Assembly: GCA_934196125.1 (NCBI GenBank)
Contig: CAKPVT010000023.1
Coordinates: forward strand, 1-31,824
Direction: 5' to 3'
DNA: 31,824 bases
Source: an uncultured Streptococcus sp.
Lineage (GTDB): Bacteria > Bacillota > Bacilli > Lactobacillales > Streptococcaceae
Part shown: positions 8,411-15,367 of the stretch, piece by piece
Layout: every line of letters starts with the position of its first letter
Position numbering within the stretch: the first letter of the stretch is position 1
The notes under the pieces: model-generated
The model's input: the letters and a program-made list of their open reading frames with translations, nothing else
Databases searched by the model: none
What the model was told of the DNA's origin: nothing
Program-made: the position numbers and the translations under genes

Positions 8411-8824
8411 TTACAAAATCATCAAAAGGCTTCCAACCACAATCAGAAAACAACCAAGCGTTGACTTTAAAGTTAGCTGCTCATTTAGAAAAATGAAGGC
8501 TAAAATCAAGGTGATGACAACACTTAATTTATCTATCGAAGCTACTTTTGAAGCGTCGCCCATTTGTAAAGCACGATAATAAAATAACCAAGAAGCACCC
8601 GTAGCAAGCCCAGACAATATCAAAAACAACCAACTTTTTCGGCTAATATCACGAATACCACTCTGAGCATTTGTGATGAAGACTATTCCCCAAGCCATAA
8701 AAACCACGACAACTGTTCTGATAGCTGCCGCTAAATTTGAATTGACACCACTTATCCCAATTTTAGCTAAGATAGACGTTTACGCAGCAAATACCGCCGA
8801 TAAAATCGCAAATAAAACCCACAT
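8411..8824 (-). pseudogene. Single-domain EamA/DMT-family transporter, one nonsense codon
   Basis: The frame from the ATG at 8824 would encode 137 residues, the usual length of the half-size EamA transporters that work as dimers, with about five membrane segments. It begins MWVLFAILSAVFAA, then TAA at 8780-8782 (codon 15), then TSILAKIGISGVNSNLAAAIRT and the rest without further damage. A single base change would restore it. A restart at a later GTG would lose the first membrane segment and most of the second, so a working product is unlikely. It could be a very recent loss or a sequencing error. Confidence 0.85.
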
Positions 8825-8889
8825 CTATTTTCCCTCACTCCAATTAAAATTTACTTAAACTATACCATTTTTAAGTGTAAAGCAAGGGA

Positions 8890-9011
8890 GTGGGACAGAA
8901 ATCGGTAATTTCGAAGAAATTCGATTTCGTCGTCCCACCCCAGCAAGGTTGAGTAGGGTTGTAAAAGCTGATTTATCAGCGCATTAGAACCCACTCAACT
9001 ACTGCGCCTTG
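8890..9011. repeat. Nested palindromic intergenic repeat
   Basis: About 122 bases made of several inverted repeats: GTGGGAC/GTCCCAC (8890-8896 with 8932-8938), GTTGAGT/ACTCAAC (8948-8954 with 8993-8999), GGGTT/AACCC (8956-8960 with 8988-8992), CTGAT/ATCAG (8968-8972 with 8975-8979), and an outer CAAGG/CCTTG (8944-8948 with 9007-9011). It resembles small palindromic repeats scattered in streptococcal genomes. Only one copy is in this window, so repetition itself is from recall. Confidence 0.55.
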
Positions 9012-9066
9012 TAAATAATAACTATATAAATAAAGAAGCTGAACTTTTGTCACAGCCTTTTTCAAC

Positions 9067-9636
9067 TTAATCTATTTTTAAAATTGGTTTAAGGCAACTA
9101 TATAAAATAAAGAATGTCACCGAAAAGATAATCCCTTCAATTAGGTTAAATGGAATGACTATGGCAAAGAGATAGTTTCCCAAACCTAAAATAGCAGAAA
9201 TATCAAAATTCGCAAATTTGGCATAAAGTGGCACAGCGTAAACATAATTAAGCACAAACATTGCCACGGTTAAGCCAAGCGTTCCCACGACTGATGCCAG
9301 TAGGTAATTTTTCAAGCTTGGTTTTTGGTTCCAAAGAATAGCTAGCGATACTACAAAAACACCTAGAGCAACGACATTCATTGGCAAACCAATAATCGTT
9401 GAAATACCACCGTTATTTAGCAAAAGCTTTAGCAGAGTACGAAGAATTAAAATTCCCAAAGCACTCTTCAAATCAAACATCACAAGCCCAACTAAAACAG
9501 GCAAAACCGAAAAATCAAACTGTAAAAAACTAGCTGACGAAATCAGTGGAAACTGAAGATACATCAGCAAAAAAGAAAGTGTTGATAAAATCGCAATATG
9601 AGCAATTTTACGCGTATTAGTCATTGTTTCAGGCAT
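9067..9636 (-). CDS. ribU: Riboflavin ECF transporter substrate-binding subunit RibU
   Basis: The S component that binds riboflavin and works with the shared EcfA-EcfA'-EcfT module, which is not in the window. 189 residues with six hydrophobic segments. The N terminus IAHIAILSTLSFLLMYLQFP and the block FDFSVLPVLVGLVMFDLKSA are typical of RibU. An FMN riboswitch directly upstream on the same strand supports the riboflavin assignment strongly. The ATG at 9636 is 9 bases after GGAGG; that GGAGG is paired in a hairpin (9646-9669). An internal ATG at codon 5 is possible but less well placed. Confidence 0.95.
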   Translation of the reverse strand: MPETMTNTRKIAHIAILSTLSFLLMYLQFPLISSASFLQFDFSVLPVLVGLVMFDLKSALGILILRTLLKLLLNNGGISTIIGLPMNVVALGVFVVSLAILWNQKPSLKNYLLASVVGTLGLTVAMFVLNYVYAVPLYAKFANFDISAILGLGNYLFAIVIPFNLIEGIIFSVTFFILYSCLKPILKID

Positions 9637-9645
9637 AAAAAAGTT

Positions 9646-9669
9646 CCTCCAATTTTCTCAAATTGAAAG
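9646..9669 (-). promoter_or_regulatory. Hairpin masking the ribU ribosome binding site
   Basis: On the minus strand CTTTCAATTT (9669-9660) can pair along its whole length, counting two G-U wobbles, with AAATTGGAGG (9655-9646), leaving a GAGA loop. The right arm is the ribU Shine-Dalgarno sequence. This fits a translational expression platform for the upstream FMN riboswitch. No strong terminator was seen between aptamer and gene. Confidence 0.6.
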
Positions 9670-9721
9670 AAGGCGTTCGAGTATGTGGTAGCATAACAAA
9701 AACAGCATAGCCAAACTCTTG

Positions 9722-9974
9722 GTCTTCTCCCATCCAGACTATACTGTCGGTTCTGGAATCGCACCAGATCAGCTGTCCTGCAGCTCGCGGACTTTAAATC
9801 ACCCTCGTTCGTTTTCTAAACTAACTAAGTTGTTTAATCTTTTGCTTTCAGTCTAGGCGACAACCCACAGACACAACTGACCTTAGGCAAGGGAAGTCAA
9901 CGACGAATAAAAGCAAAAGGCAGACAACTAGAGGCAAACACCGCCGGTCGGGAATTACACCCTGCCCTGAAGAC
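9722..9974 (-). ncRNA. FMN riboswitch (RFN element) with a large extra arm
   Basis: The conserved RFN blocks are all present on the minus strand: GTCTTCAGGGCAGGGTG, ATTCCCGACCGGCGGT, AGTCCGCGAGC, GATCTGGTGCGATTCCAG, ACCGACAGTATAG and TGGATGGGAGAAGAC; the first and last close stem P1 (GTCTTC with GAAGAC). Between GGCGGT and AGTCCGCGAGC there are 146 bases (9794-9939), much longer than in most RFN elements. This insert can fold: a 10-bp perfect stem (9910-9919 with 9839-9848) lies inside AGTTGT/ACAACT (9924-9929 with 9828-9833). FMN binding should lower ribU expression. Confidence 0.96.
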
Positions 9975-9980
9975 AATTCT

Positions 9981-10009
9981 AGAATAGCAAAAAAACAGCA
10001 TTCGTGCAA
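9981..10009 (-). promoter_or_regulatory. Promoter of the FMN riboswitch and ribU
   Basis: TTGCAC (10004-10009), exactly 17 bases, then TATTCT (9981-9986) on the minus strand. The predicted start falls just before the first base of riboswitch stem P1. Confidence 0.75.
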
Positions 10010-10038
10010 TATTTTTCGCACAAAAACCTTGCTATTAT

Positions 10039-10062
10039 CAAAAAAACAGCCATTTTGACTGC
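10039..10062 (-). terminator. Probable terminator of trmL
   Basis: A short stem CAGTC/GGCTG (10057-10061 with 10047-10051, one wobble) with an AAAAT loop and seven T residues following on the minus strand, 12 bases after the trmL stop. Confidence 0.65.
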
Positions 10063-10073
10063 TTTCATATAAT

Positions 10074-10619
10074 TTATTTTAATTTATCGTGTGCGTAAGT
10101 ATGACTTAATTCTAAATTCGAAAAAGCTTGCTGACGAAGAGCTTCATAAACAACCATACAAACAGTATTTGATAAGTTTAGGCTACGAACGTGTTCATCA
10201 TTCATCGGAATGCGAAGAGCTTTTTGAGGATTAGCTCGCATAAATTCTTCCGGCAAACCTTTATCTTCACGCCCAAAAAGGAAATAGTGTTGCTTCCCGT
10301 CGTTATAATTTTCATCAGAATACACTTTGTTGGCAAATTTACTAATCAAATGAACCTCACCATCGCATTTTTCCATAAATTCATCCAAACTATCATAAAA
10401 TGTCACATCAAGTTTGTCCCAATAATCCAACCCAGCGCGTTTCATTTTACGGTCATCAATTGGGAATCCCATTGGACGAATAATGTGCAAAGGAGCGTTT
10501 GTCGCAGCGCAAGTTCTGGCAATATTTCCTGTATTTTGTGGAATTTGTGGTTGAAAAAGAACAATATGATCCATCGCTTTATTCGGTTCTTCGTGATAGT
10601 CAAGCTCTTCAATATTCAT
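10074..10619 (-). CDS. trmL: tRNA (cytidine/uridine-34-2'-O)-methyltransferase TrmL
   Basis: SPOUT-class methyltransferase that 2'-O-methylates the wobble base of leucine tRNAs. 181 residues. HIVLFQPQIPQNTGNIARTC at the N terminus and, in the C-terminal trefoil knot, LFGREDKGLPEEF and RSLNLSNTVCMVVYEA are the SAM-binding motifs. The start at 10619 follows AAAGGG and gives an N-terminal extension of about 15 residues, as in other streptococcal forms; an internal ATG at 10574 lacks a ribosome binding site. The leader from the promoter to the start is about 130 bases and holds two hairpins and a short ORF whose stop nearly touches this start. Confidence 0.92.
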   Translation of the reverse strand: MNIEELDYHEEPNKAMDHIVLFQPQIPQNTGNIARTCAATNAPLHIIRPMGFPIDDRKMKRAGLDYWDKLDVTFYDSLDEFMEKCDGEVHLISKFANKVYSDENYNDGKQHYFLFGREDKGLPEEFMRANPQKALRIPMNDEHVRSLNLSNTVCMVVYEALRQQAFSNLELSHTYAHDKLK

Positions 10620-10622
10620 AAC

Positions 10623-10703
10623 TTACCCTTTCATTTCGACATAAAAATAAACCACACTGCTCGGAGTCAAGCTCAGCAAACAATGTGGTTGGCGGCGATT
10701 CAT
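10623..10703 (-). CDS. Possible 26-residue leader peptide of trmL
   Basis: An ATG-to-TAA frame of 26 codons, starting MNRRQPHCLLSL and ending YFYVEMKG, fills most of the trmL leader. Its stop codon lies three bases before the trmL ATG and overlaps the trmL ribosome binding site (AAAGGGTAAG), an arrangement that favours coupling. A long hairpin followed by a U-rich stretch (10650-10690) lies inside the frame. There is no clear ribosome binding site of its own (only AAGTTA), which is the main reason for caution. The peptide is not recognised. Confidence 0.35.
   Translation of the reverse strand: MNRRQPHCLLSLTPSSVVYFYVEMKG
10650..10690 (-). promoter_or_regulatory. Attenuator-like hairpin in the trmL leader
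   Basis: AACCACA pairs with TGTGGTT (10684-10690 with 10650-10656). Inside, GCT/AGC and GAG/CTC extend the helix, and TTATTTTTAT follows on the minus strand. A second stem, TTAAATCA/TGATTTAA (10708-10715 with 10725-10732), lies upstream. Together they look like an attenuation leader; no switching partner was identified. Confidence 0.45.
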
Positions 10704-10753
10704 TAACTTAAATCATAACAGGTTTGATTTAAACTAACGAATTCTTGATATTT

Positions 10754-10781
10754 ATTATAACACTTTAAAACCTAAAGTCAA
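10754..10781 (-). promoter_or_regulatory. Promoter of trmL
   Basis: TTGACT (10776-10781), a 16-base spacer and TATAAT (10754-10759) with an upstream TGT (extended -10) on the minus strand. It overlaps the truncated end of the SDR pseudogene. Confidence 0.8.
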
Positions 10782-11358
10782 CGCCTTTGACATGATTTTG
10801 TGACGTTTTTGCGTATTTTTTCAATATTTTTTGATTCTTTTCCTAATTCTAGCGCTAAGCCTTCTGTAAATGAGCTAACATAAAACTTACTAGCGCAATA
10901 AGTAACTGCATCAGGTACCATCATATAGCCACCTCTAGAAGAAACATTAATAAGTTGATCACCTTCACAGTCCTTATAATCCCTTACATATAAGCTAGAT
11001 AGTATTGTCAATGCCTCAATATTTAAGTGTAACATTTCTAAAACTTTTTTAGATTTTGATGTTCTACACTATCATAGTTCCCAAAGCCAGCATTATTTAT
11101 CCACGTTTTTATGTGATACGATTTTAAATCTTCGTAAAGTTTAAAAACATTATGACTTTTAGAAAGATCAACAACCTTAATAATCACATCTAATTCTGGA
11201 AAATGTGACAAAATAGTCTCGCGTAATTCTTCTAATTTTTCTTGACGTCTAGCAACTAAGATAAGGTTACTTCCTAGCTTTGCAAATTGTTTTGCTGTTT
11301 CTGCTCCAATACCAGAACTTGCACCAGTAATGCAAGTATAATCTTTTAGAATTTCCAT
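10778..11358 (-). pseudogene. Short-chain dehydrogenase/reductase (SDR), frameshifted and truncated
   Basis: The first frame contains the NAD(P)-binding motif TGASSGIG, ARR for cofactor choice and NNAG, then stops at 11038-11040 after NLKKF. The second frame starts MLHLNIEALT and carries the catalytic part INVSSRGG and YCASK. The two frames are joined if one A is restored to the A6 run near 11045-11050. The second part ends at 10778, some 40-50 residues short of the usual roughly 260, where the trmL promoter begins. The ATG at 11358 follows GAGAGG; an ATG three codons upstream is in frame. A MerR-type promoter lies upstream and a merR remnant is divergent. Confidence 0.9.
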
Positions 11359-11464
11359 TATTTTCATCCTCTCTGTACTTTTTTACTAAATATCATTGAT
11401 AGTTTTTATGTCATAACTTCACCACATTACGCTCAGATTGAATCAAATCTCTTTGATGTAAAGT

Positions 11465-11495
11465 ATTTTACATAGTAAAGTTAACTTTATGTCAA
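11465..11495 (-). promoter_or_regulatory. MerR-type operator-promoter of the SDR gene
   Basis: On the minus strand TTGACA (11490-11495), a 19-base spacer and TAAAAT (11465-11470). The overlong spacer contains the perfect 12-bp palindrome AAAGTTAACTTT (11477-11488). A 19-bp spacer with a dyad between -35 and -10 is the hallmark of promoters twisted into activity by MerR regulators. It lies between the divergent merR and SDR pseudogenes. Confidence 0.8.
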
Positions 11496-11559
11496 GGATG
11501 AATAATATTTTTTTATTAATGTGGTAGAATAGTCAAAAATATCAGAAAAGAAGAAATAT

Positions 11560-11922
11560 ATGACTCACTATTCTATTGGAGAATTCGCTAAAAAGACAGG
11601 GTTGCCTATATCTACACTTCGTTACTACGAACAAGAAAAACTTATTTACTCTCATAGAGAAAAAAATAATCGGAGATATTATAAAGAATCTGATATTGCA
11701 TGGACTCAATTTATTATCAGATTTTAAAAAGCGGGGATGTCAGTAAAAAATATGCAAGAATATGCGAAGTTAAGATACCAAGGCGGCTCTACTATTCCTA
11801 AACGACTAGAACTCTTATTTTTACAACTTGATGAACTACACAGCCAACAGTCCGAAATTAACCAACATATCAATTTTCTTGAAAATAAAATAAAAACCTA
11901 TTTAGGTATCAAGACTGATTAA
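11560..11922 (+). pseudogene. MerR-family transcriptional regulator, one nonsense codon
   Basis: The frame from the ATG at 11560 would encode 120 residues: a winged-helix DNA-binding domain (YSIGEFAKKTGLPISTLRYY, then NNRRYY), then TAA at codon 56 (11725-11727), then KAGMSVKNMQEYAKLRYQGG and a dimerisation coiled coil ending IKTYLGIKTD. The stop lies in the KKAGMS stretch and is a one-base change with no frameshift. It belongs to the AdhR-like MerR group that controls a neighbouring oxidoreductase. No cysteines mark a metal site. The fragment before the stop keeps the DNA-binding domain but not the dimer helix. Confidence 0.9.
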
Positions 11923-11935
11923 TCATTTAAGATAA

Positions 11936-11958
11936 AAAGCCCTAAAATTCAGGGCTTT
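11936..11958. terminator. Bidirectional terminator between merR and kimA remnants
   Basis: AAAGCCCT (11936-11943) pairs with AGGGCTTT (11951-11958), with a 7-base loop and A/T runs on both sides. It serves the plus-strand merR and the minus-strand kimA remnants. Confidence 0.8.
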
Positions 11959-11964
11959 ATGCAT

Positions 11965-13790
11965 TTATTTTTTCAAATGATAGGAATAAGTTGCGATGAT
12001 AATATCTTCATACCAGCGTAGGTGAGCACATAATCGCAAGCTCATTTGGTTGTGAAGAACATTTTGCCAACTGTGTTTTGGAATAAATTTTGGAATAATC
12101 ACCGTCATGGTGTGATTGTTTTTCTTGGCTTCCTGATTCATTTTTTGAACGAATGACATTGTTGGTTTCACAATATCACGGTAGTTTGATTCGATATTAA
12201 CAAACGTTACGTCTGGGAAATAGGTCTTGAATTCTTGTTCAATTTCCAAATCTTTTTCACGGGTTTCTAACGTTGAGACGTGCATAGCAACAACGGTTTG
12301 ACCAATACTTTTGGCATAATTAATGGCACGAATACTTGCTTGTGTGATATTCCCAACCAAAATCAAAACCGTATTGCCATCGTAATGAATATTTTTGACA
12401 TCATCTGTTAAACGCAACTAAATGGCAACATTATTATAATGGTTCTTAATTGAATAAAATAGTATCATCAAGACCACGATAATTGGGAAGAATGGCCAGA
12501 TTTCACCGATTCTAAAAATCAATAAAATCAAGATAATCAGATAACAAATGATTGCTCCTAAAATATTAGCAACTGAATATTTCAAATACCCTTTGCCAAA
12601 TTTGCGTTTCCAGTGAATGACCATACCAGTTTGTGAAAGCGCAAATGGAATGAAAACACCAATTGTATAAAGTGGGATAAGGCGTTCTGTTGAACCATTG
12701 AAAATACAAAGCAAAACAATTGCTCCAACTGCCAAGGTAATAATCCCATTAGAATAGCCTAAATGAGCTCCTTTTTCCATGAAAAGGTGTGGCATATATT
12801 TATTTTTAGCCATGTTAAAAGACAACATTAGAAAGGCTGAAAAGCCAGTATTGGCTGCCACAGCTAAGATAAGAGCTGTTGATAACTGGAAAATATAGAA
12901 AAGCGCATTTCCGATTGCTGAATCGCCAAAGATTTTTTGAGCAATTTGCGCCAAGACAGTCACATGTGCTGACGGCAAAATGCCCAACCAATAGTTCAAG
13001 AAAGTGATCATGGCACCTAAAATGATTGACATGATAGCAAGCGTGCCAGCAGCATTTTTTTCCTTAGGCTTTTTGAAAAACGGCACCGCATTTGAAATAG
13101 CTTCAACACCAGTAAGGGAAGCCGAACCGCTTGTGAAAGCCCTTAGTAAAAGAATCAAAGATACTCCAGGAACAACTTTACCAACATGTGCTGTTGCACT
13201 ATAAGCAAGGTGACCCGTTGCAATTTGAATACCACCATAACCAATTAAAAAAAGGATACTAACAATGAAAAGGTAAACTGGAATCATCAGAGATGTCGCT
13301 GATTCACGCAAACCACGCAAATTCATAAACATCAAAATCAAAACCAATACAATGGAAATTTCCAGATTAAATTCTTTAATAGCAGGAAAAGCTGATGTAA
13401 TCGCATCAGCACCAGATGATACGGATACTGCTACCGTCAACATGTAATCAACCAAAAGACTACCACCAGCTATCAATCCCATACTTGGCGATAAATTTTC
13501 AGTTGAAACCATATACGCTCCGCCACCTTTTGGATAGGCGTGAATAACTTGTTGGTAAGAAATTGTCAAACTAGCTAACAATAGCAAAACCAATAATCCA
13601 ATCGGTAGAGAACACCAAATAGCTGCCGCAGAAATCGTTGTTAAAACCAAGATAACTTGTTCTGGTCCATAGGCAATAGATGAAAGAGCATCGCTAACGC
13701 TTGTGATTTAGACAATAAATGTTCTTCATCAGACTCGCCAGCTGATTTTAATGGGTTACCGATAAAAACATTTCTTAACTTTTCAAGCAT
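11965..13790 (-). pseudogene. kimA: KimA-type high-affinity potassium transporter, broken
   Basis: APC-superfamily K+/H+ symporter, about 610 codons when whole. The N terminus (MLEKLRNVFIGNPLKS), the core (GGGAYMVSTENLS, LLVDYMLTVAVSVSSGADAI) and the C-terminal UspA-like domain ending FIPKHSW and ATYSYHLKK align by memory with Bacillus KimA (YdaO). Two lesions: near 13690 the expected LAMLSSDALSSIAYG is shortened and shifted, as if 13 bases between two copies of AGCGATGCT had been lost; and at 12418-12420 TAG replaces a codon, probably CAG, just before the C-terminal domain (VAI-stop-LRLTDD). The start follows GGGGAG. It is divergent from trkA-trkH, another potassium system. Confidence 0.9.
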
Positions 13791-14014
13791 TGAAATTCTC
13801 CCCTTCTCATTTAGCAAGTATTTTGTAAAAATGTTATATAATTTTAACAATCAATGTTACCTTCTGTAAATTTTTCAAAAATACAGAATCTATCTCAACC
13901 ATTCTTTTTAAATAGGAAAACAACTCTATAAAGAAAGGGCTTACAAATAATTAAATAGCTAGTATTTTTAGAAAAAAAAGTGTATTATGGGATTGATACA
14001 TTTCGGAGGTAAGA

Positions 14015-15364
14015 ATGAAAATAATTGTTGTAGGCGGAGGTAAGGTTGGTACCGCACTTTGTCGCTCTCTTGTTGAAGAAAAACACAATGTCGTCTTAAT
14101 TGAAGAAAAAGAAGCTGTTTTAAAAAATATTACCAAACGTCACGATATTATGGGAATCGTTGGTAATGGTGCTAACTTTAAAATCCTTGAGCAAGCTGAT
14201 GTTGCTAACTGCGATATCTTTATTGCTCTGACTGATAAAGACGAAGTTAATATGATTTCAGCCGTTCTTGCCAAACAAATGGGCGCTAAAGAAACGGTTG
14301 TCCGTGTTCGTAATCCAGAATACTCAAATACTTATTTCAAAGATAAGAATTTTCTTGGCTTTTCTTTGGTGGTCAATCCAGAATTGTTAACTGCACGTTA
14401 TATTGCTAATACTGTTGACTTTCCAAATGCCCTTTCTGTTGAGCACTTTGTCAATGGACGTGTCATGCTGATGGAATTTGTGATTTCTGATGACAGTAAA
14501 CTTTGCCACATGAGTTTAAGCCAGTTCCGTAAAAAATTCGGCAACATAGTTATCTGTGCTATCGAACGTCGTGGAAAATTAATCATTCCTGATGGGGATG
14601 CAACACTACAAACTGCTGATAAGATTTTCGTTACAGGAAATCGTATTGATATGATTCTTTTCCACAATTCTGTAAAAACCAAATCTATCAAAAACATGAT
14701 GATTATTGGTGCTGGACGAATTGCATACTACTTGCTCAACATCCTTAAGAACACTAAGATGAATCTTAAGGTCATTGAAAATAATCCTGAGCAAGCTCAG
14801 ATGTTCAGCCAAGACTTTCCAACCGTCCATGTCGTTCAAGGTGACGGTACAGCCAAGAGTGTACTCCTAGAAGAATGTGTAGAAAACTTTGATGCGGTCG
14901 CAACACTAACTGGGGTAGATGAAGAAAACATCATCACTTCCATGTTCCTTGAAACACTTGGCGTACGAAAAAATATCACCAAAGTCAACCGTACTAGCTT
15001 GCTTGAAATTATCGACACTAGCCAATTTTCAAGTATTGTCACACCAAAAAGTATTGCGGTTGATAGCATGATGCACTTCATTCGTGGTCGTGTGAATGCC
15101 CAAGACTCAAACCTTGATGCCATGCACCACGTTGCTAATGGTCGTATCGAGACCTTACAATTTGAAATTCGTGAAAATAATAAAATGGCAGGCAAGAGTC
15201 TCTCATCACTGAAATTCAAAGAAAATATTCTGATTGCTGCGATTATCCGCAAAGGTAAAACCATTTATCCAACCGGTGAGGATGTCTTTGAAGTTGGTGA
15301 TAAGATTGTCGTCGTAACCTTCTTGAAAAACATCACGCGCATCTATGATTTGTTAGCGAGGTAA
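14015..15364 (+). CDS. trkA: Trk-type potassium uptake regulatory subunit TrkA
   Basis: Cytoplasmic gating ring of a Trk/Ktr potassium channel. 449 residues with two RCK modules: an RCK_N Rossmann fold with GGGKVG (residues 7-12), then an RCK_C at about 130-215, and a second pair starting IIGAGRIAYYL near residue 229 and ending near the C terminus. The RCK_C domains bind c-di-AMP in some streptococcal relatives (CabP), but that protein is smaller, so binding here is only possible. The start follows GGAGG. Its stop is three bases before the trkH start, so the two form an operon. Confidence 0.93.
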   Translation: MKIIVVGGGKVGTALCRSLVEEKHNVVLIEEKEAVLKNITKRHDIMGIVGNGANFKILEQADVANCDIFIALTDKDEVNMISAVLAKQMGAKETVVRVRNPEYSNTYFKDKNFLGFSLVVNPELLTARYIANTVDFPNALSVEHFVNGRVMLMEFVISDDSKLCHMSLSQFRKKFGNIVICAIERRGKLIIPDGDATLQTADKIFVTGNRIDMILFHNSVKTKSIKNMMIIGAGRIAYYLLNILKNTKMNLKVIENNPEQAQMFSQDFPTVHVVQGDGTAKSVLLEECVENFDAVATLTGVDEENIITSMFLETLGVRKNITKVNRTSLLEIIDTSQFSSIVTPKSIAVDSMMHFIRGRVNAQDSNLDAMHHVANGRIETLQFEIRENNKMAGKSLSSLKFKENILIAAIIRKGKTIYPTGEDVFEVGDKIVVVTFLKNITRIYDLLAR

Positions 15365-15367
15365 GTT

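Noticed and set aside
8411..8707. The short downstream frame as an intact EamA gene
   Set aside because: It starts inside the second membrane segment, and the matching upstream codons are present in the same frame before a single stop.
10191..10706. A 171-codon plus-strand frame opposite trmL
   Set aside because: It lies antisense to a clear TrmL gene and its leader, has no family features and no ribosome binding site.
10650..10732. T-box or other known riboswitch in the trmL leader
   Set aside because: No T-box sequence (TGGNACCGCG-like) or specifier loop and no match to riboswitch classes I know; kept only as an attenuator-like leader.
11965..13790. Programmed readthrough or frameshifting to make whole KimA
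   Set aside because: One lesion is an apparent 13-base loss that also removes conserved residues, and the neighbouring genes are decaying too, so ordinary mutation is the simpler reading.
13791..14014. A c-di-AMP (ydaO) riboswitch between kimA and trkA
   Set aside because: No conserved ydaO blocks were found in the 220 bases; only AT-rich promoter-like sequence is present.
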